DNA from: Salinimicrobium sp963739625
Lineage (GTDB): Bacteria; Bacteroidota; Bacteroidia; Flavobacteriales; Flavobacteriaceae
Direction of reading: 5' to 3'
DNA length: 64,000 bases
NCBI GenBank assembly: GCA_963739625.1
Contig: CAVUAU010000001.1
Coordinates: forward strand, 39,453 to 103,452
The position numbers were made by a program, and so were the translations under genes. The notes under the pieces are model-generated. The model was not told where the DNA came from, did not search any database, and saw nothing but the letters and a program-made list of their open reading frames with translations. Below, one piece after another: positions 1-8,225 of the stretch; the stretch's first letter is position 1, and every line of letters begins with the position of its first letter.

Positions 1-1181
1 ACCAGCTGCTCCTGAACTACTTTAAAAGTACCTGAATTATGATTGACAAACAGTTCATCACGTATTACTTTCACCTTCCAGGAATGCCCCTGTGCCTTGT
101 CAAGCATACGCAGGTTATTATTTCTTCCAATACTGTACACTCCTGTGTTACTGGCCAAATAGAGCTTTCCATTTAAACTTCTAAGTCCGTAAACAGCACC
201 TAACTCTCCGGACGGATCTGTATAGAACCTAACAGGAGAATTAAGGTTAATTTCATCAATTCCGTTATCTAACCCAAGCCAGACCTTTCCTTCGCGCTCT
301 GCCATACCAAGAACTGTATTGTTCTGGAGCCCGTTCTCCCTGTTGTAGATCATCATTTTGCCATTGTCAAGGTCGTAATGAATGATTCCATTGCGAACTG
401 TTGCCAATAGCAGGTCACTCTTACCTATCTTCATCAGGTGATTGAATTCGAATTCATTTAATTTCCGGTGAAGATCTTCATCTCCAAAAGGTTTTACCTT
501 ATTTCCGTCAAACCTGTACAATTGATTTCTTGTACCAATTAAAATTTCCTTGCCATCAACCTCCATATCGAGAACCCTTTCTCCGGAAAGTAATTCCTGG
601 TTCTTTAGAGGCTCCAGTTCACCGTCTCCTCTTAGAAAGAATAATCCATTCTTCCCCACAGATAGCAGTAATCGATCCTGGTAAACGACAATTTTGTTTG
701 TTGCCACTTTTTTTACTCGTTCTACATCTTTACCATCATACTTATAGATCGCCCCAAAAGATCTAAAATAGATATCACCTTTAAACTCCAGTATCTCCCA
801 GAATTCTTCACTATCCATCGGTTCCTCCAGTTGATCAATCAGGGAAGTATATTTCATTTTTCCTTTCCTATCCCTTTCCCAAAAACCGAATTCTTTATAA
901 GCCCCTGTAAAGACCTTCCCGCTATAAGGAAAAACCGATCTTATCACTCCGGTTCTTGATAATGGGAAAAGCTCCCATCTCTGCCCATCGTACTGTAATA
1001 ATCCCTGATTATTAGCCGCGAAAATATTGCCGATACTGTCGACAGAAATGTCCCAGTTCTGGCTTGCAGCCTCGTAATCTACCGAGCTATGGTTGTGAAT
1101 GGGTGGTACTAGTTCTTGTGCAGGTGAAGAAAAAAAATAAAAGACTAATAAAAGACTGAATATAAATTGTTTATAGTTCAT
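1..1181 (-). CDS. Propeller sensor protein, 5' part only (probable LuxR-type or two-component regulator)
   Basis: This gene runs off the left edge; only its first 393 codons are present. The start ATG lies at 1181-1179 and is followed by a signal peptide (about 20 residues, ending near SSPAQ). The mature part begins with the pattern seen at the head of flavobacterial propeller regulators (a ...DYEAASQNWDI... stretch, then a ...GLLQYDGQRWE... blade) and continues with repeated short blades such as GLLQYDG, AIYKYDGK and KVWLGLDNGIDEI, as in periplasmic two-component-regulator propeller domains. In the family this sensor part is followed by a Y_Y_Y domain, a membrane helix and either a LuxR HTH or a histidine kinase; that part is outside the window, so the output type is inferred. 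A half copy of the dispersed palindrome (CATTTTTGA, 1188-1196) lies just upstream of the start. Confidence 0.8.
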   Translation of the reverse strand, partial: MNYKQFIFSLLLVFYFFSSPAQELVPPIHNHSSVDYEAASQNWDISVDSIGNIFAANNQGLLQYDGQRWELFPLSRTGVIRSVFPYSGKVFTGAYKEFGFWERDRKGKMKYTSLIDQLEEPMDSEEFWEILEFKGDIYFRSFGAIYKYDGKDVERVKKVATNKIVVYQDRLLLSVGKNGLFFLRGDGELEPLKNQELLSGERVLDMEVDGKEILIGTRNQLYRFDGNKVKPFGDEDLHRKLNEFEFNHLMKIGKSDLLLATVRNGIIHYDLDNGKMMIYNRENGLQNNTVLGMAEREGKVWLGLDNGIDEINLNSPVRFYTDPSGELGAVYGLRSLNGKLYLASNTGVYSIGRNNNLRMLDKAQGHSWKVKVIRDELFVNHNSGTFKVVQEQL

Positions 1182-1368
1182 TTATCTCATTTTTGAGCAA
1201 GTAGAATTCGGGAAAACGAGCTGCTAATTTAGATAAATTTAAGCAGTATAGCAGGTCCCGTATTTTCAGAGCCCAAAGTTTCCTCTCAGGTTCCTTTTAA
1301 AGCTGAAATGACGATAAAAAAATTATTTATATACTCCACGGGAGAGTCGTCTTATCGAGCTTCGGGAG

Positions 1369-2406
1369 CTAACCGGAAGTGCTAATCCTCAAAACCTTTG
1401 CGCCCTTAATTTTCCTGTTTTTGATTTCCAGCAGGGCGGTATTGACTTCTTCAAAAGTATACTCTGTAACCTCGGGTTTGATTCCGGCTTTTTCGGCTAA
1501 TTCCAAAAATTCCCTCACATCTGCTGTCGTGATATTCGCCACAGATTTGATCTCCTTCTCCATCCATAGATGTTGCTCATAAGACAAATTCAACAGTTCC
1601 TCCTGGTCGGCTTTTTCTTTCCTGATTGCATTTATGATTAACCTGCCGCCTTTGTCCAGCCATTTCAAAGAATCCAGCACCGGTCTCCAGGCAGGGGTCG
1701 TATCTATGATGCTTTGAAGTCTTACCGGTGGCTTCTCCCCTGCGCCACCTGCCCAGACAGCACCCGATCTTAATGCGAATTCCCGCTCGTTTGAAGTTCT
1801 GGAAAAAACATGGATCTTTGAGGAGGGATATAGAAACCGAAGCATTTGTACGACGAGATGTGCCGAAGCACCAAAACCCATTAGGCCAATATTGTCTCCA
1901 TCTTTTATCTGTGCCAGTTTGATCGATCTATAACCAATAGCGCCTGCACAAAGAAGCGGAGCTGCATGCACGGCTTCCATACCTTCAGGAATTTTGAAGG
2001 CAAAATCTTCATGAATAGCGAGGTATTCGGCGTAAGCACCATTGGCATCCTTGCCTGTGGCCATGAAGTCATCACACAGATTTTCCAAGCCTGCCTTGCA
2101 ATAACCGCATTTTCCGCAGGAAGAAAAGATCCAGGCGATCCCCACCCTGTCCCCTATTTTATATTTACTGCAGTTCTTTCCCAGCTCTGCGACAATTCCC
2201 ACACCCTGGTGCCCCGGAATAATTGGCAGAAATGCCGGCGGCAGCCTACCCTCGATCTCATCAAGCTCGGTGTGACAAATTCCGCAGACTTGCAGCTTCA
2301 CCAGCAACTGCTTTTCTTTTGGCTGTGGCCGTGGCACTTCTGCCAAAGTTAAAGGTCTTACTTCTTTTGTAAGGTCGCAGACTCCTGTGATCAAAAGTGC
2401 TTTCAT
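1369..2406 (-). CDS. Zinc-dependent alcohol dehydrogenase (MDR family)
   Basis: A 345-residue medium-chain alcohol dehydrogenase that should oxidise primary alcohols, or reduce aldehydes, with NAD(H) in the cytoplasm. Catalytic zinc ligands are visible as Cys44-His45 (GICHTE), His66 in PGHQG and Cys153 (LLCAGAIGY); the structural zinc is held by Cys97, Cys100, Cys103 and Cys111. The Rossmann motif is GLMGFGAS near 174-181. The usual GHE is GHQ here. Length is normal. It starts 2 bp after the universal stress protein gene, so the two are almost certainly cotranscribed, which suggests a role in stress or low-oxygen redox balance (inference). The substrate cannot be read from the sequence. Confidence 0.9.
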   Translation of the reverse strand: MKALLITGVCDLTKEVRPLTLAEVPRPQPKEKQLLVKLQVCGICHTELDEIEGRLPPAFLPIIPGHQGVGIVAELGKNCSKYKIGDRVGIAWIFSSCGKCGYCKAGLENLCDDFMATGKDANGAYAEYLAIHEDFAFKIPEGMEAVHAAPLLCAGAIGYRSIKLAQIKDGDNIGLMGFGASAHLVVQMLRFLYPSSKIHVFSRTSNEREFALRSGAVWAGGAGEKPPVRLQSIIDTTPAWRPVLDSLKWLDKGGRLIINAIRKEKADQEELLNLSYEQHLWMEKEIKSVANITTADVREFLELAEKAGIKPEVTEYTFEEVNTALLEIKNRKIKGAKVLRISTSG

Positions 2407-2408
2407 AA

Positions 2409-3245
2409 CTAATGTCCATCGCTTATGCTAAGTACAGGAATATCAAGCTTATCGATCAATTTTGCGGCGATACTCCTTCCAAAGAACTGGTAGTTATTGC
2501 GCCTGTGTACCGCAATTGCAAGCAGCTCACAGTGGCAGGATTTGACGTGATTCTCTATCCCCCGCTCCTCATTCCGGGCATTGATCACCATATTCCTTAT
2601 TCCTTTATTCCTGTGGCGTTCAAGGAAACCGGCCATTTTCTCTTCAATCTCAAGACTTTCTGAAAAATGATATGGCGTGTTGACATAAAGCAGCTGTACT
2701 GTGGCATTCATCTTTTCTGCCAGCTCCATCAGGTTTTCAAAACCTGCCCTTGATTCCTCCTGAAAATCTGTGTACACTACCCACTGGCCCGTCAGTTTTA
2801 CAGACTGGCCGAGTTTCACAGCAAGCACCGGCACGCGCGATTTCTCTGTGAGCCTTATTGTATTGGTGCCAAGCATTTTGTTGACGCCGCGGGTACCGTG
2901 AGTTCCCATTACCACCAGGAGATGAAGATCCTTTTTGACGTACTTCTCTATCTCCTCCATTGCAGTGTTGAAGACCAGAGAAGTGTGTGCTTCTACTCCC
3001 GCTTCTTCGGCCTTCCTTTGAAGTCTGGCAAGTTTATCTTTAGCATCGCCAACAAGGGCTTTGGTTTCGGGATAAAGATTCTCCCGTTCCAGCGGCAATT
3101 TGCTCCAGTCAACAGGAGTCGTGATCAAGTGTAGAAAAACTACGCCTGTTTTCATCTTTTGGGCAAGCTGAATGGCAACTTCAGAAGCGTGATTTGCACT
3201 TTCAGAAAAATCTGTGGGAATGAGTATTTTTGTCATGGCCGGCAT
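2409..3245 (-). CDS. Universal stress protein, tandem UspA domains
   Basis: A 278-residue cytoplasmic protein with two UspA folds. Domain 1 starts at MTKILIPTDFSES and holds an ATP-loop-like stretch (GTHGTRG...LGTN); domain 2 begins near QWVVYTDFQEES and ends in LDIPVLSI, with a degenerate nucleotide loop. Tandem UspA proteins are common in Bacteroidota and are linked to starvation, redox and anaerobic stress. The drawn start gives MPAMTK; the internal ATG at 3236, giving MTKILIPTDFS, fits the family better. It is the first gene of a two-gene operon with the alcohol dehydrogenase. The LuxR-type regulator just upstream on the same strand is a candidate controller, which is unproven. Confidence 0.9.
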   Translation of the reverse strand: MPAMTKILIPTDFSESANHASEVAIQLAQKMKTGVVFLHLITTPVDWSKLPLERENLYPETKALVGDAKDKLARLQRKAEEAGVEAHTSLVFNTAMEEIEKYVKKDLHLLVVMGTHGTRGVNKMLGTNTIRLTEKSRVPVLAVKLGQSVKLTGQWVVYTDFQEESRAGFENLMELAEKMNATVQLLYVNTPYHFSESLEIEEKMAGFLERHRNKGIRNMVINARNEERGIENHVKSCHCELLAIAVHRRNNYQFFGRSIAAKLIDKLDIPVLSISDGH

Positions 3246-3328
3246 TTCTTATAAATGTACGACCCATACCTCAAGTCTTCAATGACTTATGTCATTCTGG
3301 GATTAGCAGACAGCGTTAAAATTTTCAT

Positions 3329-4135
3329 TTAAAAAACCGGCTGAATGACGCCCTTCGCAATACATTTTGTGATGAGCTGCGTAGTATTCTTTGAGTTCGT
3401 TTTTTTGAGGATATTCTTGCGATGAGTACGCACGGTATAGGGTGAGATATACAGCTCCTGCGCCAGCTCTTCGGAACTTAAGCCCTCGGCCATCTTCTGG
3501 ACGATCTCCACCTCCCTTGAAGAAAGCAGTTCTTTCAGGTCGCAATCTGGGCGCAGCTTCTGCGGATCAAAAGTACCGGCTTTCGTACACACGTTTAAAT
3601 AATCCTTCCCCCCTTTGAGGTGCACGAAAGAAACACAGTCTGTACTGCTCACGGCAAGGTGCGAAATGTCTGTGTGAATGCTAAAAACATGTACAAATCT
3701 TCCTTCTGAAGTTGTTGAAAGTATAGTTGCCTGGTGGAGCATGAGTCTTTCCTTTCCCGAACTGTCTTTCATCCTGTAGGTGTAGATCACCTTGTAGTCC
3801 ATGACTTCATCTTGATTAAGAAACCCGGTGAAAAAGGCCTGGATGACGTGCTCTTTTTGCTGAATCATGCTAATCTCCTCGGGCAGTGCAAGGGAAAGGA
3901 GCAATCTCATATCTACTTTCGATGGCGCAACATCCACAAATTCCTTGATAGAATCTGAAAGCAGCTCGAGCTCAAGATTATGAAAATTGACAATATAATA
4001 GTAGGATTTGCCGGGAGCCATAAGACCGGCCATTTTTCTGAAGTGCGCCGGAAAATCATACTTTTCAGACCCGCTGATCTTTGAACTGTAAGCCGATTTC
4101 CAGTATTCGGCGATGCTGTTAAAGTCCTTTTCCAT
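3329..4135 (-). CDS. LuxR-family transcriptional regulator with PAS-like N-terminus
   Basis: A 268-residue protein whose last ~65 residues form a GerE/LuxR helix-turn-helix (LSSREVEIVQKMAEGLSSEE, then YISPYTVRTHRKNI and LKKTNS). The first 190 residues lack a receiver-domain pattern; the arrangement (an N-terminal helix with FRKMAGLMAPGKSYYYIVN, then HVFSIHTDIS) resembles the PAS-like regulators common in flavobacteria. The ligand or signal is unknown. It lies just upstream of, and on the same strand as, the universal stress protein and alcohol dehydrogenase genes with an 83-bp gap, so it may control them. No -7 TAnnTTTG box was recognised before it. Confidence 0.85.
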   Translation of the reverse strand: MEKDFNSIAEYWKSAYSSKISGSEKYDFPAHFRKMAGLMAPGKSYYYIVNFHNLELELLSDSIKEFVDVAPSKVDMRLLLSLALPEEISMIQQKEHVIQAFFTGFLNQDEVMDYKVIYTYRMKDSSGKERLMLHQATILSTTSEGRFVHVFSIHTDISHLAVSSTDCVSFVHLKGGKDYLNVCTKAGTFDPQKLRPDCDLKELLSSREVEIVQKMAEGLSSEELAQELYISPYTVRTHRKNILKKTNSKNTTQLITKCIAKGVIQPVF

Positions 4136-4282
4136 ATACTATTCTGTCTATAAGGAATTTACAAGATAGTAAAATTGTTGAATCGAGATAAAAAAACCAG
4201 AGATGAGATAAAGGTTTTCGGTTCCTGTGCTTCGGAAATTTCAGCTTCTAAGAGAGTTGCCCCACGATTTGCAGGAAAGCAA

Positions 4283-4348
4283 AAGCTGCCGTTCTTTTCC
4301 CATCTTTAACCCCTACACAAAAAGTCGGAAAATCGAAACCGGCAGCTT
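4283..4348. other. Structured inverted repeat, possible small RNA or UTR element
   Basis: The 296-bp gap between the LuxR gene and the esterase contains AAGCTGCCG (4283-4291) pairing exactly with CGGCAGCTT (4340-4348). Inside it TTTTCC (4295-4300) pairs with GGAAAA (4327-4332), so a two-tier hairpin of about 66 nt can form. There is no run of T directly after it, so it is not a simple terminator. The rest of the gap shows nothing else that I recognise. Confidence 0.35.
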
Positions 4349-4403
4349 ATTCTGCTTCAAATGTAATATCTATTCCTTAGTAGTACAAACCTAACTTTTG
4401 TTA

Positions 4404-4430
4404 CACCTCAAAAAGGAAATTTTTGGAGGG
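4404..4430 (-). terminator. Terminator-like hairpin after the esterase gene
   Basis: CCTC-A-AAAAA and TTTTT-G-GAGG form an imperfect stem around GGAAA, two bases before the stop codon of the minus-strand esterase. The core (4408-4426) is also a variant of the dispersed palindrome. Confidence 0.45.
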
Positions 4431-4431
4431 A

Positions 4432-4926
4432 TTAATAACATAAACTTCCGAAGAAATCCCCGACCTCCTCCTTAAAAAGCTTCACCGGGATCCTATGTCC
4501 CAGTTTTGGCACCAGGTGTACACGAAGATCTGTGATTGGATGAAAGTCGCCGGGCAGGAACTGCAGCGTCTCTGAAGGATTTACCACCTCATCCTGCTGC
4601 CCAATCACAAGCTGTTTGTAGTTGTTGTACATTTCTTCCTGCTGCGGAATATTTTGTGCAACAGAGCGCTTTGCCAAGGCAGGATTGAACAGCAGCGCCG
4701 GCCTGTGCAGGAGATTGGAAACATGATAGGCAACAAACCCGCCCATGCTGCTTCCCACAACAGCATTTATATCGATGTCGGCAAACATTTCCAATACAGT
4801 TGCAATCGCATCAGGATTCTTGTGATAATCCATATCTGGTGCGAAGACTTTTCCAAACTCTTCCAGAATTTCCCTTTTTTGAGGACTCAGCTTACTGTCG
4901 AGACCGTGCAGGTAAAGAATGTTCAT
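4432..4926 (-). CDS. YqiA/YcfP-type alpha/beta hydrolase (putative esterase)
   Basis: A small cytoplasmic hydrolase, 164 residues from the chosen start (MNILYLHGLDS). The frame is open for 25 more codons upstream, but that stretch has no family resemblance and runs into the palindrome cluster, so the ATG at 4926 is preferred. The nucleophile elbow is GSSMG with Ser60; Asp112 (GQQDEVV) and His144 (LGHRI) complete a plausible triad. Family members show esterase activity on short acyl esters, but the physiological substrate is unknown. It is probably transcribed alone and is divergent from the efflux operon. Confidence 0.85.
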   Translation of the reverse strand: MNILYLHGLDSKLSPQKREILEEFGKVFAPDMDYHKNPDAIATVLEMFADIDINAVVGSSMGGFVAYHVSNLLHRPALLFNPALAKRSVAQNIPQQEEMYNNYKQLVIGQQDEVVNPSETLQFLPGDFHPITDLRVHLVPKLGHRIPVKLFKEEVGDFFGSLCY

Positions 4927-5015
4927 CTTATTTCGTTTCTTTTTGTCAAAGATAAATGGCTGCAACGACAGAAGCAGTCGCTGAACAGCTTCATAAGACA
5001 TTTTCTGAAGAGGTC

Positions 5016-5084
5016 TCTAAAACGGCATTTTTGACACCTCTTGAAAATGACATTTTTGGCTGCTCTCAAAAATAAAATTTTTCT
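5016..5084. repeat. Three tandem copies of the dispersed palindrome, 25-bp period
   Basis: Degenerate 19-bp palindromes lie at 5016-5034 (TCTAAAACGGCATTTTTGA), 5041-5059 (TTGAAAATGACATTTTTGG) and 5066-5084 (the most degenerate). They sit exactly 25 bp apart in the divergent spacer between the esterase and tetR. The spacing would place protein sites at a roughly constant interval, but no binder is known. Confidence 0.6.
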
Positions 5085-5135
5085 CACTTCTGCTGCTATT
5101 GCTTCTGCTGATGCTGCATCAAAAATTTCTATGGT

Positions 5136-5168
5136 TTAAACAAGCGTTTAATTTAAACACTTGTTTAA
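5136..5168. promoter_or_regulatory. Operator palindrome of the TetR-controlled efflux operon
   Basis: A 33-bp inverted repeat centred on 5152, with one mismatched pair (5145/5159). The left arm is TTAAACAAGCGTTTAA and the right arm TTAAACACTTGTTTAA around a central T. It ends 26 bp before the tetR start. Size, symmetry and place are as expected for a TetR dimer-pair operator, so the regulator probably represses itself and the pump genes. Confidence 0.75.
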
Positions 5169-5194
5169 TTTTGTGCCCGTCAAAATCCGCAGCC

Positions 5195-5815
5195 ATGGAA
5201 TTAAGTGAAAAGCAAAAGAACATACTGCAGGTGGCCGAAACCCTTTTTGCAGAAAATGGATTTCACGCTACTTCTGTCCGCACCATCGCCAAAGAAGCCG
5301 GGGTCAATGTCGCCATGATCTCCTACTACTTCGGCTCTAAGGAAAAGCTGCTGGACGCGCTGCTGCTTTACCGCACCGCCGATTTCAGGATCGAAATAGA
5401 ATCGGTGCTTTCCGAAGAAATTGGTTACCTGGAAAAAGTCGATGCCATTGTCGCTCTCATCGTCAAAAGGATCCACCGCAACCGAAGGATGCACAAGATC
5501 ATTCATTTTGAACATTCTCACATGGGTCCGTCTCATGATTTCGCCGATTATATCGAGCAAAAAAAGGGAAATTTCAGCCTCATTAAATCTTTTGTGGAGC
5601 AAGGACAACAGGCGGGAGTTTTTAATAAAAACATCAATATCCCTCTCATTGTGCCTACCATTTTGGGCACCTACTTTAATTTTTACTACAACAAGAGGTT
5701 TTTTCAGGCAGTGCACAACATGCCCGAACAAGAATCATTTGATGAGTTCGTTACCGCGGAACTCATCCCTCACATTCAAAAAACAATAAAAGCTTTATTG
5801 ATCTATGAAAATTAA
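5195..5815 (+). CDS. TetR/AcrR-family transcriptional repressor of the efflux operon
   Basis: A 206-residue regulator. The N-terminal TetR HTH spans about residues 7-53 (SVRTIAKEAGVNVAMISYYF followed by GSKEKLLDALL); the remainder is a helical ligand domain with no recognisable specificity. The start ATG at 5195 (MELSEKQKNIL) is chosen because the 32 codons upstream are non-homologous and run through the operator. Its stop overlaps the tolC start (ATG at 5805), so it is translationally coupled and is the first gene of a four-gene operon. It probably binds the palindrome at 5136-5168 and is released by a toxic compound that the pump exports (inference from the family). Confidence 0.92.
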   Translation: MELSEKQKNILQVAETLFAENGFHATSVRTIAKEAGVNVAMISYYFGSKEKLLDALLLYRTADFRIEIESVLSEEIGYLEKVDAIVALIVKRIHRNRRMHKIIHFEHSHMGPSHDFADYIEQKKGNFSLIKSFVEQGQQAGVFNKNINIPLIVPTILGTYFNFYYNKRFFQAVHNMPEQESFDEFVTAELIPHIQKTIKALLIYEN

Positions 5816-7127
5816 AAATGTACTGTTATCGGCAGTTATGATCCTGGTTACGGCCGGTGTTAGCGCTCAGGAAAAAGAGCTGAGCCTGGAGGAGGCCGTC
5901 TCCCTCGCGTTAAGCAACAGTGACCAGGCAAAAATTTCTGAAGCCGAAGTAAAGACCGCCAAAAATGAACTCCGCGTTTTAAAAGATGCCCGTTATCCAG
6001 ACCTGGACCTTTCAGGCAGGTACAGTTATCTCTCCAGCGCCAATATTGATTTACAGCTGGAAACCGGGCAGCAGTCTTCCCCTCAGGAAGGGGAACCCAC
6101 GGCATCACCCGAGGTAAACCAGCTTATGCTTGGACAGGCAAATCTTTCGCTTCCGGTTTTCGCAGGCTTCAGAATAAAAAACAGTATTGAGGCAGGAGAA
6201 AACAGATATAAAGCGGCCGAACTAAAGGCTGTAAGTGACAATGAGCAGATCGCGCTGCAGACCATCCAAACTTACCTTCGTCTCTTTACCGCAAAAAAAG
6301 CGGTAGAGCTCATGAAAGAGAGCCTTAAAACGGCGCAGCAAAGGGTTAAGGATTTTACTGCCATGGAGGAAAATGGATTGCTTGCCAGAAATGACCTTTT
6401 GAAGGCGCAGCTCCAACAGTCAAACGTTGATGTGAGCCTGCAGCAGGCTCAAAAGAATGCAGATATACTTGCCTATCAACTGGCGGTAAGTTTAAAACTT
6501 CCGGAAGACACGCAGATCGAAATACCTGAATCCGGTCCCGGCATACTTCCGCAGCAAGACCAGCTAAAACAGGAGATCAACCGCAGCGATCTGGAAGCAC
6601 TAAAATTGCAGGAAAAAGCAGCCGAAAATAAAATCAAGGCGGTGCAGGCAGATTACTATCCATCGATCGCTTTGATTGGCGGCTATACCGCACTTGACCT
6701 GCAGAATGCCCTTACCATCTCCAATGCCATGAATGTTGGGGTGGGCGTATCTTATAACCTGGCCGACATCTTTAAGAACAAAAACCGCGTGAAAGTTGCC
6801 CGAAGCCAGGCCGAGCGATTAAACAGCAGCATTGATCTCATGAATGACAGGATCAAGGTACAGGTAAAGAATGCCGAACAGGATTACCAACTTGCTGTGA
6901 AGAAGTACGGGGTCTATGAAAAATCTGTTGAGCAGGCGGTTGAGAACTACAGGATCGTAAAAGACAAGTATGACAATGGCCTCGCAGATACCAATGATCT
7001 TTTAGAGGCCGATGTACAGCAGCTGCAGAGCAAACTTGATCTCGCTAACGCACGCGCCGGCATCATTGAACAATATTACAACCTGCTTCATGCAGAAGGA
7101 ATTCTAATTAATCAATTCAAAAAGTAA
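5805..7127 (+). CDS. TolC-family outer-membrane efflux channel
   Basis: A 440-residue outer-membrane factor. It has a signal peptide (MKIKNVLLSAVMILVTAGVS, cleaved near SAQ), then two TolC/OEP repeats rich in long coiled-coil helices: ELSLEEAVSLALSNSDQAKI at the start of repeat 1 and DYYPSIALIGGY in repeat 2. The C-terminal ADTNDLLEADVQQLQSKLDL is typical of OEP proteins. It overlaps tetR by 11 bp and lies 12 bp before the adaptor gene. It should form the trimeric outer-membrane duct for the EmrAB-like pump encoded next. Length is normal. Confidence 0.92.
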   Translation: MKIKNVLLSAVMILVTAGVSAQEKELSLEEAVSLALSNSDQAKISEAEVKTAKNELRVLKDARYPDLDLSGRYSYLSSANIDLQLETGQQSSPQEGEPTASPEVNQLMLGQANLSLPVFAGFRIKNSIEAGENRYKAAELKAVSDNEQIALQTIQTYLRLFTAKKAVELMKESLKTAQQRVKDFTAMEENGLLARNDLLKAQLQQSNVDVSLQQAQKNADILAYQLAVSLKLPEDTQIEIPESGPGILPQQDQLKQEINRSDLEALKLQEKAAENKIKAVQADYYPSIALIGGYTALDLQNALTISNAMNVGVGVSYNLADIFKNKNRVKVARSQAERLNSSIDLMNDRIKVQVKNAEQDYQLAVKKYGVYEKSVEQAVENYRIVKDKYDNGLADTNDLLEADVQQLQSKLDLANARAGIIEQYYNLLHAEGILINQFKK

Positions 7128-7139
7128 CCTTTCAGAAAA

Positions 7140-8222
7140 ATGGAAAAGAAGAAAAAAACCAATAAAAAATTCATCCTCATCATTTCGGTGCTTGTTTCGA
7201 TTGGACTCATCTATGGAGGCTACAAATACGTTCATTCCCTTTCGCATGAAGAGACCGATGATGCGCAGGTGGAAGCTAACATGAATGCTATCATTCCGCA
7301 TGTTAGCGGCTATATTTCTAAAGTTTACGTAACAGACAATCAAAGGGTTGAAAAAGGAGATACTCTACTTGTCATTGACGACAGAGATTACAGGGTAAAG
7401 CTGGAACAGGCGCAGGCAAATCTCGCCGCAGCCGAAAGTCAGCTGAATGTTGCAAAAGCCAGTATTGGTTCTTATAAAGCCAATGCTGCCGCTTCGCAGG
7501 CTCAGGTAGGATCGGTTTCCGGAAACATTGAGGCTGCAAAGATCAAATTGTGGAGAGCAGAAAATGATTTTAAACGCTACGAAAATCTTTATAAAAATCA
7601 CTCTATCACCGCGCAGCAATATGAACAGGCTTTAGCAGCCAAGCAGGAAGCCGAGAAGGCGCTGGAGATCCTTCGAAGCCAAAAGCAAGCCAGCAGCAGT
7701 CAAAGTACCGCAGCGCTAAGCCAGACAGAAATTTCTCAAAAACAGGTACAGGTAGCCGAAGCTAATGTGCAAAGTGCACAGGCGGCCCTCGATGCCGCGC
7801 AGCTAAACCTTGATTATGCTGTGATCACCGCCCCTATTAACGGGCAGCTTTCTAATGTTGAAGTACAGGAAGGGCAGCTGGTACAGCAGGGACAGGCCCT
7901 GTTCTACCTGGTGAACACCAATGAGAAATGGGTAGTTGCCAATTTTAAAGAAACCCAGCTTGACAAGATGAGCCTGGGCCAGAAAGTAGGCATTGAGGTA
8001 GACGCGTATCCAGATATGGAATTTGAAGGAACCATTACAGCCTTCTCTCCTGCTACAGGTGCAAGATTTTCGCTGCTGCCTCCCGACAATGCTACCGGAA
8101 ACTTTGTAAAAACAGTACAGCGACTTCCCGTGAAGATCGAATTTACTGAAGATAACGATGTTCAGAAACTGCAAAAACTGCGTTCGGGGATGAATGTGGT
8201 GGTGGACGTACACTTGAACTAA
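7140..8222 (+). CDS. HlyD/EmrA-type periplasmic adaptor (membrane fusion protein)
   Basis: A 360-residue adaptor. One N-terminal membrane helix (about 11-28) is followed by the hallmark EETDDAQVEANMNAIIPHVS, a split lipoyl domain (VTDNQRVEKGDTLLVIDD, later APINGQLSNVEVQEGQLVQQ), an alpha-hairpin rich in Gln and Ala with heptad spacing (about 80-210), and a beta-barrel domain (WVVANFKETQLDKMSLGQKV). It joins the inner-membrane DHA2 transporter to TolC. It lies 3 bp from the transporter gene, a standard tripartite arrangement. Confidence 0.93.
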   Translation: MEKKKKTNKKFILIISVLVSIGLIYGGYKYVHSLSHEETDDAQVEANMNAIIPHVSGYISKVYVTDNQRVEKGDTLLVIDDRDYRVKLEQAQANLAAAESQLNVAKASIGSYKANAAASQAQVGSVSGNIEAAKIKLWRAENDFKRYENLYKNHSITAQQYEQALAAKQEAEKALEILRSQKQASSSQSTAALSQTEISQKQVQVAEANVQSAQAALDAAQLNLDYAVITAPINGQLSNVEVQEGQLVQQGQALFYLVNTNEKWVVANFKETQLDKMSLGQKVGIEVDAYPDMEFEGTITAFSPATGARFSLLPPDNATGNFVKTVQRLPVKIEFTEDNDVQKLQKLRSGMNVVVDVHLN

Positions 8223-8225
8223 GCT

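Noticed and set aside
4927..5001. 25-codon N-terminal extension of the esterase
   Set aside because: No similarity to the family, overlaps the palindrome-rich spacer, and MNILYLHG is the normal start of the fold.
5803..5815. Sequence error at the tetR/tolC overlap
   Set aside because: Both reading frames are intact and normal in length; an 11-bp overlap is ordinary coupling.
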